This document shows, piece after piece, positions 10,570 through 20,641 of a stretch of 64,000 nt of DNA (the first letter of the stretch is position 1; every line of letters starts with the position of its first letter). Under the pieces are notes generated by a model. That model was not told where the DNA came from and did not search any database. It saw only the letters and a program-made list of their open reading frames with translations. The stretch is from assembly GCA_026418115.1 (NCBI GenBank), contig JAOABY010000002.1, positions 1 through 64,000 of the forward strand. Reading direction: 5' to 3'. Source of the stretch: Spirochaetaceae bacterium. Its GTDB lineage: Bacteria; Spirochaetota; Spirochaetia; Treponematales; Rectinemataceae. A program made the position numbers and the translations under genes.

Positions 10570-11550
10570 TCAGACCTCCCGGTGCAGGACCCTGTAGACA
10601 GCTCGCCTGACATCATCCTTCTGCGGTGCCACGAATTTCTCAAGCACAGGGCTGAAGGGAATCGGTACATTCTTTGCGCCAACCCGGAGCACTGGTGCAT
10701 CAAGCCACCAGAAGGCCTGTTCCTGGATCGTTGCCGCGATTTCGGCACCCAGCCCTCCTGTGACTACCGCCTCATGTGCGACCACACAACGGTGCGTCTT
10801 TTTGACGGATTCTAGTACGGTGGCTCGGTCAAAGGGCTTGAGGGTCAGCAGGTCGATGATTTCGACATCAATACCCTCGGATGCCAGTTCTGTAGCTACT
10901 TCCTCGCATTTCTGCACCATCAGCGAATAGGTGACGATGGTGACATCGCGGCCAGGCCGGCGAATTTCCGCCTTGCCGATCGGTGTCAGGTATTCTTCCT
11001 CGGGAACAGGGCCTTTCTGTGGGTACAGCACCTTGTGTTCGAAGTAGATTACAGGGTCGTTCAGACGGATTGCCGACTTCAGAAGCCCCTTTGCGGTCGC
11101 GGGACTCGAGGGGGCTACGATGATGAGGCCCGGAATGTTCTGCAGCCAGCCTTCCACACTCTGCGAGTGCTGTGCCGCTGCCTGGTTGATGATGCCGTCA
11201 GGTGCGCGTATGACGAGGGGAATATTCGCCTGGCCACCGAACATGTAGCGGTTTTTGGCAATCTGATTAGCCAGCTCATCAAAGGCTACGCCGATGAAGT
11301 CCGCAAAATGCATATCTGCCACCGGTCTGGTGCCGGTGAGTGCCGCTCCCAGAGCAGCTCCCACGATGGCTGTCTCCGAAATCGGAACATCCCGTATGCG
11401 GTCACCGAATTCCTCAGGCAGGCCTTTGAACTGGCCGAAAATGCCTCCCTGCCGTACGATATCCTCGCCATAGACAAATACCGTGGGATCACGGCGCATC
11501 TCTTCGCGCATGGCCTCGAGGGTTGCTTCTGAAAAGGTAATCGTTCTCAT
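10570..11550 (-). CDS. 2-oxoacid dehydrogenase E1 beta subunit
   Basis: FVYGEDIVRQGGIFGQFKGL, RAPDGIINQAAAQHSQS; TPP-dependent E1 beta. Confidence 0.94.
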   Translation of the reverse strand: MRTITFSEATLEAMREEMRRDPTVFVYGEDIVRQGGIFGQFKGLPEEFGDRIRDVPISETAIVGAALGAALTGTRPVADMHFADFIGVAFDELANQIAKNRYMFGGQANIPLVIRAPDGIINQAAAQHSQSVEGWLQNIPGLIIVAPSSPATAKGLLKSAIRLNDPVIYFEHKVLYPQKGPVPEEEYLTPIGKAEIRRPGRDVTIVTYSLMVQKCEEVATELASEGIDVEIIDLLTLKPFDRATVLESVKKTHRCVVAHEAVVTGGLGAEIAATIQEQAFWWLDAPVLRVGAKNVPIPFSPVLEKFVAPQKDDVRRAVYRVLHREV

Positions 11551-12578
11551 GCGATGACCTCCGGGAATTCCTTCGGCGAGAAGGAGAAAAGGTCTTCGAG
11601 CGCTTCTTCCGGCTCAGGATAGGGGCTCGACTCGGCAAATGCGACAGCAGCAAGTATCTCTTCTTCGGCCTCGGCGTACAGCTTCGCAAGGCCGGCATCA
11701 TTGAGCGTTCCTTCTTCCATCAGCACTTTGCTGAAGAGCTTGATGGGGTCCCTTTCGTTGACCATTTTCTGGACTTCTTCGCGTGTGCGGTACTTTTCGG
11801 GATCGCCCACATAGTGGCCTTTGACGCGGTAGGTGAGGCACTCGAGCAGCGCAGGACCTTTGCCTTCTCTTGCCCTGCCGATGAGATAGCTGGCAGCATC
11901 GTAGACCTGGCGCACGTCATTGCCATCTACTGTATATCCCTCGATGCCGTAACCCTTGGCGCGGTCAGCGACGTGCTGAGCCGAGAGTCCATAGCTCACC
12001 GGTGTGGTGGAAGCGTACTGGTTGTTTTCGTTGACAAAGAGCACTGGCAGCTTCCAGATGGCAGCAAGATTGAGCGCTTCGTGGAAGGTGCCGCGATTCG
12101 ATGCTCCATCTCCGAAGAAACAGACCGCTACCTGATTCGTGCGGCGAATCTGCGCAGAGAGAGCTGCTCCTACTGCAATATTGAAACCACCGCCTACCAC
12201 GCCGTTCGCTCCCAGCATGCCCACCGAAAAGTCGGCTATGTGCATCGAGCCGCCCTTGCCCTTGCAGTAGCCGGTCTTTCGGCCGAACAATTCGGCCATC
12301 ATGCGTGCGGTCTGGGCTCCTTTGGCAATCGCATGACCATGGCCACGGTGTGTAGAAGTGATCCAGTCCTCTTTGCCGAGATTTGCCATGACGCCGGTCG
12401 CAATGGCTTCCTCGCCGATGTAGAGATGTACGAAGCCGGGAATTTTCTTGTTGAGGAACAGCTCCTCTACCTTTGTTTCAAATGTTCTGATGCGGATCAT
12501 GGTCCTGAGGAGTTCCATCTTTCGTTCGGATGGAAGCGCAATGTAACGCTCAGGAAATACCGCTTGTGTGCTTTCCAT
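11547..12578 (-). CDS. 2-oxoacid dehydrogenase E1 alpha subunit
   Basis: HLYIGEEAIATGV, HRGHGHAIAKGA, FFGDGASNRGTFHEALN. Confidence 0.94.
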   Translation of the reverse strand: MESTQAVFPERYIALPSERKMELLRTMIRIRTFETKVEELFLNKKIPGFVHLYIGEEAIATGVMANLGKEDWITSTHRGHGHAIAKGAQTARMMAELFGRKTGYCKGKGGSMHIADFSVGMLGANGVVGGGFNIAVGAALSAQIRRTNQVAVCFFGDGASNRGTFHEALNLAAIWKLPVLFVNENNQYASTTPVSYGLSAQHVADRAKGYGIEGYTVDGNDVRQVYDAASYLIGRAREGKGPALLECLTYRVKGHYVGDPEKYRTREEVQKMVNERDPIKLFSKVLMEEGTLNDAGLAKLYAEAEEEILAAVAFAESSPYPEPEEALEDLFSFSPKEFPEVIA

Positions 12579-12623
12579 GTACATTCCTCCCAAATGTTGC
12601 CTGTACTGAAATCTCCCAACCTC

Positions 12624-13919
12624 TCATGGAGTGTAGAGCCTGGACATGACCGGCAGCAGGAGGGAGAGGTCGGGAATGAGTACGACTACTGCCAATGCAA
12701 GCACCGCTACCAGCACCATGGGCAGGACGAACCTGACCATCTCGTCGTTGATGTTGCTTTTGATCAGATTGGCCGTGACATAGAGATTGACAGCTACTGG
12801 CGGTGTGATCTGCCCTATTGCGAGAGCGATGACAAGACAGACGCCGAAATACAGCGGATCGATGCCAAGCGCAGTCAGTGCCGGCATAATGATGGGCATG
12901 AAAACATAGGTGATGGAAATTGCGTCGAGGAACATGCCAGCAATGAGCATGACGATCATGGTGAGCAGCATGAACACCAGTTTGCTGGTGGTCAGACTCG
13001 ACACAAGGTTGGCAGCAGCATCGATGACTCCCAGCGTAGAGGCGGCCCATGAGAATATGCCTGCCATCGATACCACGAACATGACCACTGCACTGCCGAC
13101 GACCGTTTCTACCAGAGTCTTGTAGATCACATCGAAGGTAATCGTCTTGTACACGAAAATACCCACGAACAGGGCATAGAAGACGCCCATTATGGCCGAT
13201 TCGGTAGGTGTGGCAATGCCTGCATAGATGGAGCCAAGGATGATGACCGGCGCGAGCAGGGCCCAGAATGATTCAAGAAATGCCTTGAAAATCTCCTTTG
13301 GCGTGCCGCTCTCGGCAGAACCACGGAAGTCGTATTTCCTCGAGATGATGTACACCATCAGAATCAGGAAGATGCCTACCAGAATGCCTGGTATGATGCC
13401 GCCGAGAAAGAGCGCGCCAACCGAGACATTGGTCAGATTGCCATAGACGATAAAGGCTATTGATGGCGGAATGATGATCGACAGACCTGCTCCCGCCGCG
13501 ATGGTTGCTGCAGCAAAGTACTTGTTGTAGCCCTGCTTGATCATGGGGGTGATGAACACCAGCCCGAGCGCTGCTGCAGTAGCCGGACCTGAGCCGGACA
13601 CCGCTCCCCAGAAGATGCAGGTAATGACGCCTGCAATGGCAAGTCCCCCGCGCCTGCGGCCCGTGATCAGCATGATGAAGCGTGAAATGCCATCGACAAT
13701 GCGTGCCTTCTCCATCAGGGTGCCCGCAAGGATGAAGAACGGAATGGCGATAAGGGGGAATTTTGCGATATTGGCTTCAAAATTGCGGGAGATCATCGGG
13801 ATGCCGAGATCGAAGGTGACAATCGCGCCGATGCCGGCGGTTCCCAATGCTATGCCGATCGGTACACCAATGACTATCAGGACTATAAAGACTCCGAAAA
13901 CCAGAAGAGGTGCCATCAC
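12624..13919 (-). CDS. dctM: TRAP transporter large permease (DctM)
   Basis: GSGPATAAALG, IIIPPSIAFIVYGN, TPTESAIMGVFYAL, ITPPVAVNLYV. Confidence 0.95.
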   Translation of the reverse strand: MMAPLLVFGVFIVLIVIGVPIGIALGTAGIGAIVTFDLGIPMISRNFEANIAKFPLIAIPFFILAGTLMEKARIVDGISRFIMLITGRRRGGLAIAGVITCIFWGAVSGSGPATAAALGLVFITPMIKQGYNKYFAAATIAAGAGLSIIIPPSIAFIVYGNLTNVSVGALFLGGIIPGILVGIFLILMVYIISRKYDFRGSAESGTPKEIFKAFLESFWALLAPVIILGSIYAGIATPTESAIMGVFYALFVGIFVYKTITFDVIYKTLVETVVGSAVVMFVVSMAGIFSWAASTLGVIDAAANLVSSLTTSKLVFMLLTMIVMLIAGMFLDAISITYVFMPIIMPALTALGIDPLYFGVCLVIALAIGQITPPVAVNLYVTANLIKSNINDEMVRFVLPMVLVAVLALAVVVLIPDLSLLLPVMSRLYTP

Positions 13920-14416
13920 ACTGCCTCCCCGGAATCGGATTCCGGCTTGCCATCGAGCTTTTTCAGCTCACTGATCGTGCTGGCAATCAGTTCCCTGATG
14001 ACTACAAGTGAGAAGAGGGGAGTGCCCAGACTGTAGATCCATGTCGGTATGCCCAGGGCCTCCGATGTGGTGTGGTAGAACGTGATGTTGCGATAGATCT
14101 CACGGACCGAATTGTAGATGATAAAACAGAAGATAATGATGCCCAGGATTGCCGAGCTCACCAGAACTACGCGCTTGGCATGCGGACCGAATTTGTCAAA
14201 GAGATTGGACATCTTGAGGTTTGATCCTCTGCGGAATGCAATCGAGATGCCGAGCAGCGTGATCCAGACAAAGAGACTTACGGTGATTTCTTCCGTGAAT
14301 GCGAAACTCTGCTTGAAAAAATACCGGTTAATGACATTGATGAATGCGATGACCGCCATGATACCAAGAAACAGCGCACCCAGCAGTTCATCCAGATGGA
14401 ATCTGCGTTGCTTCAT
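13916..14416 (-). CDS. dctQ: TRAP transporter small permease (DctQ)
   Basis: NVINRYFFKQSFAFTEEITVSLFVWITLLG; overlaps dctM start. Confidence 0.92.
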   Translation of the reverse strand: MKQRRFHLDELLGALFLGIMAVIAFINVINRYFFKQSFAFTEEITVSLFVWITLLGISIAFRRGSNLKMSNLFDKFGPHAKRVVLVSSAILGIIIFCFIIYNSVREIYRNITFYHTTSEALGIPTWIYSLGTPLFSLVVIRELIASTISELKKLDGKPESDSGEAV

Positions 14417-14438
14417 GAAAGCAGGCCTCCTTACGACA

Positions 14439-14514
14439 TGGCCGGCAGAAGCCGGCCACAGGTTGTGGGATGAGCGATCTCACATTGAAACGCCGGCCAG
14501 CGGAGGTGGCCGGC
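14439..14514 (-). repeat. Two tandem hairpins with the same 8-bp stem (TGGCCGGC/GCCGGCCA) between dctP and dctQ
   Basis: tggccggc AGAA gccggcca at 14439-14458 and gccggcca GCGGAGG tggccggc at 14492-14514. Confidence 0.8.
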
Positions 14515-14529
14515 CTTTCAGGGCTGTGC

Positions 14530-15582
14530 CTATTTCATATCCTCAATAGCCAGTTCATAGAGGTCCTTGCCGATCAGCGGAATCCACTTCGTATAGACTG
14601 TCTTGGTCTTGTCCTGGAATGCCTTGCGCTGCTCAGGGGTGAGATTGGTGATCACCATGCCTTTGGCAATGGCCGGACCGAATGGTTCGGGCGGCAGCTG
14701 GGTGACCTTGAATTTATTCTTCAGCACGTTGAGTGAGATATCGCCATCCAGCCAGGCGCGCGCGAGAGCCTTCTCATATTCGGCAGCTTCGAGTGCCGCC
14801 TCCTGGATCGCTGCCTTGATGTCATCGGGGAACTGGTTCCAGAGCCGCATGTTGCATCCGAAGATGAGCGGGTCAATCGCGTAGTTCCAGTTGGTCATGT
14901 ATTTGTGATATTCCCAGATTTTGACCACGGTGAGCACTGATTTGGGGTTTTCCTGACCATCGACGACACCCTGTTGGAAGGCAGTGACGGCGTCTGCCCA
15001 GTTCATGTTGACGGAGTCGGCACCAAGCGCCTTGAAAATGTCGATGAAAATGGGGGAGCCAACCACACGGATCTTGAGTCCGGCTACATCCTCGGGGCGT
15101 TTGACTTCGCGCTTGGAATTGGTGAGCTGTCGGAATCCATTCTCGCCCCAGGCGAGGAACTTGACGCCGCCACGTTCGACATCGGCGATAATGCGCTGGC
15201 CGGCCTTTCCTCTCTCGATCTTGTCGACATTCTCATAGGTATTGATGAAGAAGGGCAGGCTGAACAGGTTGAGTGAACGGATGACCGATGATGCGTTAAT
15301 GGTGGAGTCTACTACGAAATCAATGGCGCCATCGGCAACTGCCTGGTACCAGTTGGTCTGCTTGCCGGCGAGCAGCGAGGATCCGAAGTAGGGTTTGATG
15401 TTGATCTGACCCTTGGTCTTTTCGGCAACCAGATCTGCAAATTTCTGAGCTCCAATGCCCCAGTCGTAGGCTGGGCCCACGTTGACCTGCATGGTGTATT
15501 CTTTCTTGGGTGTGAACGCTGCCAGCGGCAGGACCGCTGCCAGCAAGGCTGCTGACACGAGTGCAAATTTGGCGAATCTCAT
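14530..15582 (-). CDS. dctP: TRAP transporter substrate-binding protein (DctP family)
   Basis: Signal peptide MRFAKFALVSAALLAAVLPLAAF; VAGLKIRVVGSPIFIDIFKALGADSVNMNWADAVTAFQQGVVDGQENP. Confidence 0.94.
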   Translation of the reverse strand: MRFAKFALVSAALLAAVLPLAAFTPKKEYTMQVNVGPAYDWGIGAQKFADLVAEKTKGQINIKPYFGSSLLAGKQTNWYQAVADGAIDFVVDSTINASSVIRSLNLFSLPFFINTYENVDKIERGKAGQRIIADVERGGVKFLAWGENGFRQLTNSKREVKRPEDVAGLKIRVVGSPIFIDIFKALGADSVNMNWADAVTAFQQGVVDGQENPKSVLTVVKIWEYHKYMTNWNYAIDPLIFGCNMRLWNQFPDDIKAAIQEAALEAAEYEKALARAWLDGDISLNVLKNKFKVTQLPPEPFGPAIAKGMVITNLTPEQRKAFQDKTKTVYTKWIPLIGKDLYELAIEDMK

Positions 15583-15675
15583 ACGTTTATCCTCCTGCAA
15601 TGTATCTTCGGACAGATGCAGTCACCAGTCAATGCTTCTGCATGGGAATTGCCATGAATATTTGCCATACAGGGG

Positions 15676-15687
15676 GTTTGCGCAAAC
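15676..15687. promoter_or_regulatory. Perfect 12-bp palindrome GTTTGCGCAAAC, candidate operator upstream of dctP
   Basis: Palindrome in an AT-rich region between dctP and argG with nearby ATGCAT and TTGCA/TGCAA repeats. Confidence 0.5.
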
Positions 15688-15897
15688 AAATGCATATTTT
15701 TGCAATACTACTTGCATAAAGTCTCGCATATTTGATAAAGTATAAATATGCTATCTGTGATGAATGTTCATGCGGTCATTCTCTTCCACAAGGCGGCCCG
15801 CCTCCGTAGAAGCCGACGATAGTCCTTGCCTGTTGCGGCAGGCGTCTCAGTGGCCCTGTACGGGCCAGAAATTCCAAACCATGCAAGGAGCACATAT

Positions 15898-17172
15898 ATG
15901 AAGAAGATTGTATTGGCATATTCCGGTGGCCTCGATACCACCGTCATCGTACCCTGGCTCAAGGAACACTATGACTGCGAAGTCATCGCGGTGTGTGGCG
16001 ATGTAGGTCAGGAAGCCGATTTCGAGGCAATAGGCAAGAGAGCGCTCGCTTCTGGCGCATCCAAGTTCATCAGGCTCGACCAGAAAGAAGAATTCGTAAA
16101 GACCTACCTGTGGGCGCTGGTCAAGGCCGGTACACCCTACGAGAAGAAATACCTGCTCGGTACCAGTGCTGCCAGGCCACTTCTCGCAAAAGGCCTCGCA
16201 GAAGTGGCACTGGCAGAGGGAGCCGATGCAGTTGCACACGGTTGTACTGGCAAGGGCAATGATCAGGTTCGCTTCGAGCTCGGCGTCAAGGCATTTGCAC
16301 CGGAGATGGAAGTCATCGCCCCCTGGAGAATCTGGGATATCCAGAGCAGGGAAGAGGAGATTGCCTATCTTGAGGATCATGGCATCCCCGTTCCTATGAA
16401 AAAGGAAGATTCCTACAGTCGCGATGATAATCTCTGGCATATCAGCCATGAAGGCCTTGATCTCGAGGACCCCGCCAATGAGCCGCACTTTGATGGCATG
16501 CTCAAGATGTGCGTACCGCCCGAAAAGGCTCCCGACAAGGCAGAGTACGTGACCATCGGGTTCGAGAAAGGCGTGCCGGTTTCGGTGAATGGCCAGAAAC
16601 TCGATCCTGTCTCCATTGTGCATACCCTGAACAAAATAGGCGGCAAGCACGGCATCGGCATTGTCGATATGGTTGAGAACCGCGTGGTAGGCATGAAATC
16701 GCGGGGTGTGTATGAGACTCCGGGCGGCACCATCATCATGGAAGCTCACGACAGGCTCGAGATGCTCTGTCTGGACAAGAAGACGCTGTCCTTCAAGATG
16801 ACAGTGGCCCAGCGCTTTGCAGAGATCCTGTATGAAGGCGAATGGTTCAGCCCGCTGTGCAAGGCGCTCTGTGCCTTTGTCGACAGCACGCAGGAAGTGG
16901 TAACCGGTCAGGTCACCCTCAAGCTCTATAAGGGCAATATCATCTTTGCAGGCGCCACTTCTCCGTACTCACTCTATGATGCGAGCCTGGCCAGCTTTAC
17001 CACCGGTCCCCTGTTCTCGCACAAGGATTCGACCGGCTTCATCAATCTCTTCGGTCTGCCGACCAAGGTGAGGGCGCGGCTCAATGAGCGCATCAAAAAG
17101 CATGGCGTGGCAGCCGGCCCCGATGTGGTCAAGCCGGGGAGCTCCGGCTATACTGCTCCTGCAGGAGACTGA
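15898..17172 (+). CDS. argG: Argininosuccinate synthase
   Basis: [47 protein letters not shown]. Confidence 0.97.
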   Translation: MKKIVLAYSGGLDTTVIVPWLKEHYDCEVIAVCGDVGQEADFEAIGKRALASGASKFIRLDQKEEFVKTYLWALVKAGTPYEKKYLLGTSAARPLLAKGLAEVALAEGADAVAHGCTGKGNDQVRFELGVKAFAPEMEVIAPWRIWDIQSREEEIAYLEDHGIPVPMKKEDSYSRDDNLWHISHEGLDLEDPANEPHFDGMLKMCVPPEKAPDKAEYVTIGFEKGVPVSVNGQKLDPVSIVHTLNKIGGKHGIGIVDMVENRVVGMKSRGVYETPGGTIIMEAHDRLEMLCLDKKTLSFKMTVAQRFAEILYEGEWFSPLCKALCAFVDSTQEVVTGQVTLKLYKGNIIFAGATSPYSLYDASLASFTTGPLFSHKDSTGFINLFGLPTKVRARLNERIKKHGVAAGPDVVKPGSSGYTAPAGD

Positions 17173-17178
17173 GCGCTG

Positions 17179-18591
17179 ATGGCGACATTGTGGCAGGTAG
17201 GCGGCGGCCCGGGGCTCGACCCCGCGGTCGACCGCTTTCTCTCAAGTATTGCGGTGGATTCGCGCCTTGTGCTGGAGGATATCGTCTGTTCCCAAGCGCA
17301 TGCAATCATGCTGGGAGAGCAGGGGATACTCCCCGCCCAGGACGCGGCTGCGTTAGTGGACGAGCTGTCCAGAATTCGGCGGGAGATTGAGGAGGGGACG
17401 CTCACGGTCGATCAGCAGGCAGAGGATGTCCACAGTTTTCTCGAAGCTGAGCTCACCAGGCGGCTTGGCGATATCGGCAAGAGCATTCATGCAGGTCGTA
17501 GCCGAAACGACCAGGTGGCTGCTGCCTTCCGTCTGCATGTGAGAAACTCCTGCGTATCGACACGGCGCAAGGTGCTCGAATCGCTCCGTGCATGCCTTAC
17601 GCTTGCTGAGGCACATACAGGCACCCTCATGCCAGGCTATACGCACCTGCAGCGGGCCCAGCCAGTGACGCTGGCGCATCACGTACTCGCCTGGTGCGTA
17701 GCGCTCGAGCGCGATGCCGGCCGGCTGGCTGATGCAGCACGGCGTGCCGATGAAAGCCCCCTGGGTTCCGGTGCGCTGGCCGGAAGCGGTCTGCCGATCG
17801 ATCGCGAACGGACTGCCTCACTCATCGGCTTTGCAAAACCCTCCGCCAACACCATGGACGCAGTGGCGGATCGCGACTGGGTTATCGAATATGCTTCTGC
17901 TGCGGCAACGCTGATGATGCACCTTTCACGTGCCTGCGAGGATATTGTGCTCTGGTCGAGCTCGGAGTACGGTTTTGTCCGCATCGGGCCGAAGGCAAGT
18001 ACCGGCTCGAGCATCATGCCCCAGAAGCGCAACCCTGACCCTGCGGAGCTCATCCGCGGCAAGGCAGGACGCGTGTTCGGAGGGCTGCAGGCACTGTTGG
18101 TCATGGAGAAAGGTCTCCCCTATGCGTATAATCGCGACCTGCAGGAAGACAAGGAGCTCTTCTTCGACATCGAGACCGCCGTCAATGGGGCGCTCGAAAC
18201 TTTCAGCGTGCTGGTCACGAGCCTGGAGCCCGATGTCGGCAGGATGCGTGCAGCACTGCGGGGAGGCTTCCCTGAAGCGACCGATGTTGCAGAACTTCTA
18301 GTCAAGCATGGCATTCCGTTCAGAACCTCGTACCAGGCGGCAAAGCTGCTCGTGCAGCGATGTGTTGAGGCGAACAAATCGCTGAGCGAGATAGTGGAGG
18401 AAGACCTTGCTGTCCATGAAGCCTTTGCAGCAACCGGTCTTTCTGCAGCAGAGGTGGCAGCATACCTCGACCTGGAAGCATGTGTGCAGCGTCGCATGCA
18501 GGTAGGAGGTCCTGCTCCCTTGCGCACACGTGAGCAGATCGAACGGCTCTCAGCCTGGATAGCAGAGGAACTGGCACAGGCCAGCCTCTAA
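17179..18591 (+). CDS. argH: Argininosuccinate lyase
   Basis: AGRSRNDQVAAAFRL, GSSIMPQKRNPDPAELIRGK. Confidence 0.97.
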   Translation: MATLWQVGGGPGLDPAVDRFLSSIAVDSRLVLEDIVCSQAHAIMLGEQGILPAQDAAALVDELSRIRREIEEGTLTVDQQAEDVHSFLEAELTRRLGDIGKSIHAGRSRNDQVAAAFRLHVRNSCVSTRRKVLESLRACLTLAEAHTGTLMPGYTHLQRAQPVTLAHHVLAWCVALERDAGRLADAARRADESPLGSGALAGSGLPIDRERTASLIGFAKPSANTMDAVADRDWVIEYASAAATLMMHLSRACEDIVLWSSSEYGFVRIGPKASTGSSIMPQKRNPDPAELIRGKAGRVFGGLQALLVMEKGLPYAYNRDLQEDKELFFDIETAVNGALETFSVLVTSLEPDVGRMRAALRGGFPEATDVAELLVKHGIPFRTSYQAAKLLVQRCVEANKSLSEIVEEDLAVHEAFAATGLSAAEVAAYLDLEACVQRRMQVGGPAPLRTREQIERLSAWIAEELAQASL

Positions 18592-18634
18592 GATCCTATC
18601 GAACCGGATCACCACACCGAAGGAGTCGCCCCGC

Positions 18635-18658
18635 ACGCCGAACCGGAGATTTCGGCGT
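18635..18658 (+). terminator. Hairpin downstream of argH
   Basis: acgccgaa CCGGAGAT ttcggcgt, perfect 8-bp stem, short mixed T tail. Confidence 0.5.
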
Positions 18659-18787
18659 CATTCTCTATCGATTTGGTTCCGGCAGATTCGATACCAGCCT
18701 GGCAGTGCACGTCACTCAGTCTGTAAGGCTTGCTGTCCTGATGACAGTGGGATATAGTGGGCTACTGGTGCCGTACCATTCAACCGA

Positions 18788-20641
18788 TTGACCGGCACCG
18801 GTGGAACAATAGTGAAACAAGGTTATCAGCGCACCATTCTGCAGTATCTTGCCCGCTACAGACTTCTCGCCATACCTGGCATGGTGGTCATGCTGCTCAT
18901 TACTGCGGGGCAGCTTGCAGGCCCCTATATTCTCAAACTCATCATTGACAATGCAGTACCCAGGGGAGATCTGGGGCTTCTCCTGCAGTATGCGCTCGCA
19001 TTTCTGGGTATAGTGACGCTGACTGGTGTCCTGAGCTACTTCGGCCAGCTGCTGCTCGCCAGGCTGGGACTGTCCATAGTCACGCTTATCAAGGAAGATC
19101 TCTTCAACCATCTGCTCAAACTTCCAGTGTCCTATTTTGATCAGCATCCGGTTGGCGAGCTCATGGCCCGCACCGAGAATGACACCGAACGTGTAAGGGA
19201 GCTTTTTTCCACCCTCGGCGTGTCGCTTCTGGTGAACTTTCTCACCATGCTCGGCATCTTTGTCGTCACATTCACCATCGTTCCCATGCTTGCCCTCGTG
19301 ATGCTAGGTGTGGCGGTGGTGCTGTTTGTTCTGCTCAGTGTGTTCTTTGCGAAGATATTTCCTCTGTATGATCAGTCACGCTCCCTCTATGCCATGGTGA
19401 ATGCGCGAGTCACCGAATTCATCCAGGGGGTCGAGGTGCTCAAGGCTTTTGGCAGACGCAGGTGGGCAGAAGAGAGACTCGACGAGACCGGCAAACGGAA
19501 GATGCGCAACGATGTGCGTATTTCTCTCTTGGAATACTCGGCCATGTCTGCACTCAATGCGCTCGTCGGACCGCTGTTCATTGTGGCTCTGCTGCTGCTG
19601 TATGCTCCCGAAGTAATCGGAGGAGCCATGACGCTGGGTACGCTCCTTCTCTTCGTGGAGTATGGAGCACGACTGCTCCGACCGATTGCAGAAATTGCCG
19701 AGAGCCTCCGCAGCCTTCAGCAGGCTCGCACTTCATTGCGCCGTATCTGTTCGATCATGGCTCTTCCCGAGGAGTCACATCGGGGAGAGGGTAACAGGCC
19801 CGATTTTCAGAATGATCTTGTCTTTGATCATGTATGGTTTGCCTATAGAGACGAGGATTGGATACTCAAGGATCTGTCTTTTTCCATTCCCAAGGGCAGC
19901 TTCACTGCCATCGTGGGACCGAGCGGATCAGGCAAGTCCACCATCATCAGTCTGCTCTGTGCCTTTGCCCACCCTCAGCGCGGCGAGATTCTGGTAGACG
20001 GCAGGCCGCTGCGTGATGCCGATGTGTTGGCCTGGCGCAGGAAAATCGGGCTGGTGCTGCAGGAACCCTATCTCTTCCCCGGAGAGCTGCTCGAGAACAT
20101 CAGGCTCTACAATCGGGATATTCCGGAACAGAAGGTGCAGAAGGCCCTCGAACGGGTGCATGCCAGCCATATAGTCGCCAGCCTGCCCGATGGCATGGCA
20201 GCAAATCTGTGGGAGCGGGGAGGCAATCTTTCTGCGGGTGAGCGTCAGCTCATGTCATTCGCCCGAGCGCTGGCAGCGGATCCGGAACTCATCATCCTCG
20301 ATGAGGCCACGAGCAACGTAGACATGCATACGGAAGCAAGAATCAAGGAGAGCATTGGAGTCTTGCGCCAGGGGCGTACCATGGTGGTGGTCGCACATCG
20401 ACTCTCGTCAATACTTGAGGCCGACAGAATTCTGTTTCTGCGGGAAGGCAGGCTGATTGCCGAAGGGACGCATGCAGAACTGTACGCTGCTCTCCCCGAG
20501 TACAGGACACTTGTCGATCAGCAGTTTCCATCGAGCCGATCAAGACAGGGCAAACATGCTGAAGACGAGCTGGAGGGGGATCCTCAAGGCATCCCTGTAC
20601 CGGTTGGCAAAGGAAGCGGCAGTACGGGGAGTGACGCATGA
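18788..20641 (+). CDS. ABC transporter, fused permease/ATP-binding protein
   Basis: TMD plus Walker A GPSGSGKST, signature LSAGERQ, Walker B LIILDEATSNVD; true start may be GTG at 18812. Confidence 0.93.
   Translation: MTGTGGTIVKQGYQRTILQYLARYRLLAIPGMVVMLLITAGQLAGPYILKLIIDNAVPRGDLGLLLQYALAFLGIVTLTGVLSYFGQLLLARLGLSIVTLIKEDLFNHLLKLPVSYFDQHPVGELMARTENDTERVRELFSTLGVSLLVNFLTMLGIFVVTFTIVPMLALVMLGVAVVLFVLLSVFFAKIFPLYDQSRSLYAMVNARVTEFIQGVEVLKAFGRRRWAEERLDETGKRKMRNDVRISLLEYSAMSALNALVGPLFIVALLLLYAPEVIGGAMTLGTLLLFVEYGARLLRPIAEIAESLRSLQQARTSLRRICSIMALPEESHRGEGNRPDFQNDLVFDHVWFAYRDEDWILKDLSFSIPKGSFTAIVGPSGSGKSTIISLLCAFAHPQRGEILVDGRPLRDADVLAWRRKIGLVLQEPYLFPGELLENIRLYNRDIPEQKVQKALERVHASHIVASLPDGMAANLWERGGNLSAGERQLMSFARALAADPELIILDEATSNVDMHTEARIKESIGVLRQGRTMVVVAHRLSSILEADRILFLREGRLIAEGTHAELYAALPEYRTLVDQQFPSSRSRQGKHAEDELEGDPQGIPVPVGKGSGSTGSDA

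Noticed and set aside
18592-18787. Possible tRNA or small RNA between argH and the ABC genes
   Set aside because: Only an 8-bp hairpin is visible; no cloverleaf could be drawn by hand.
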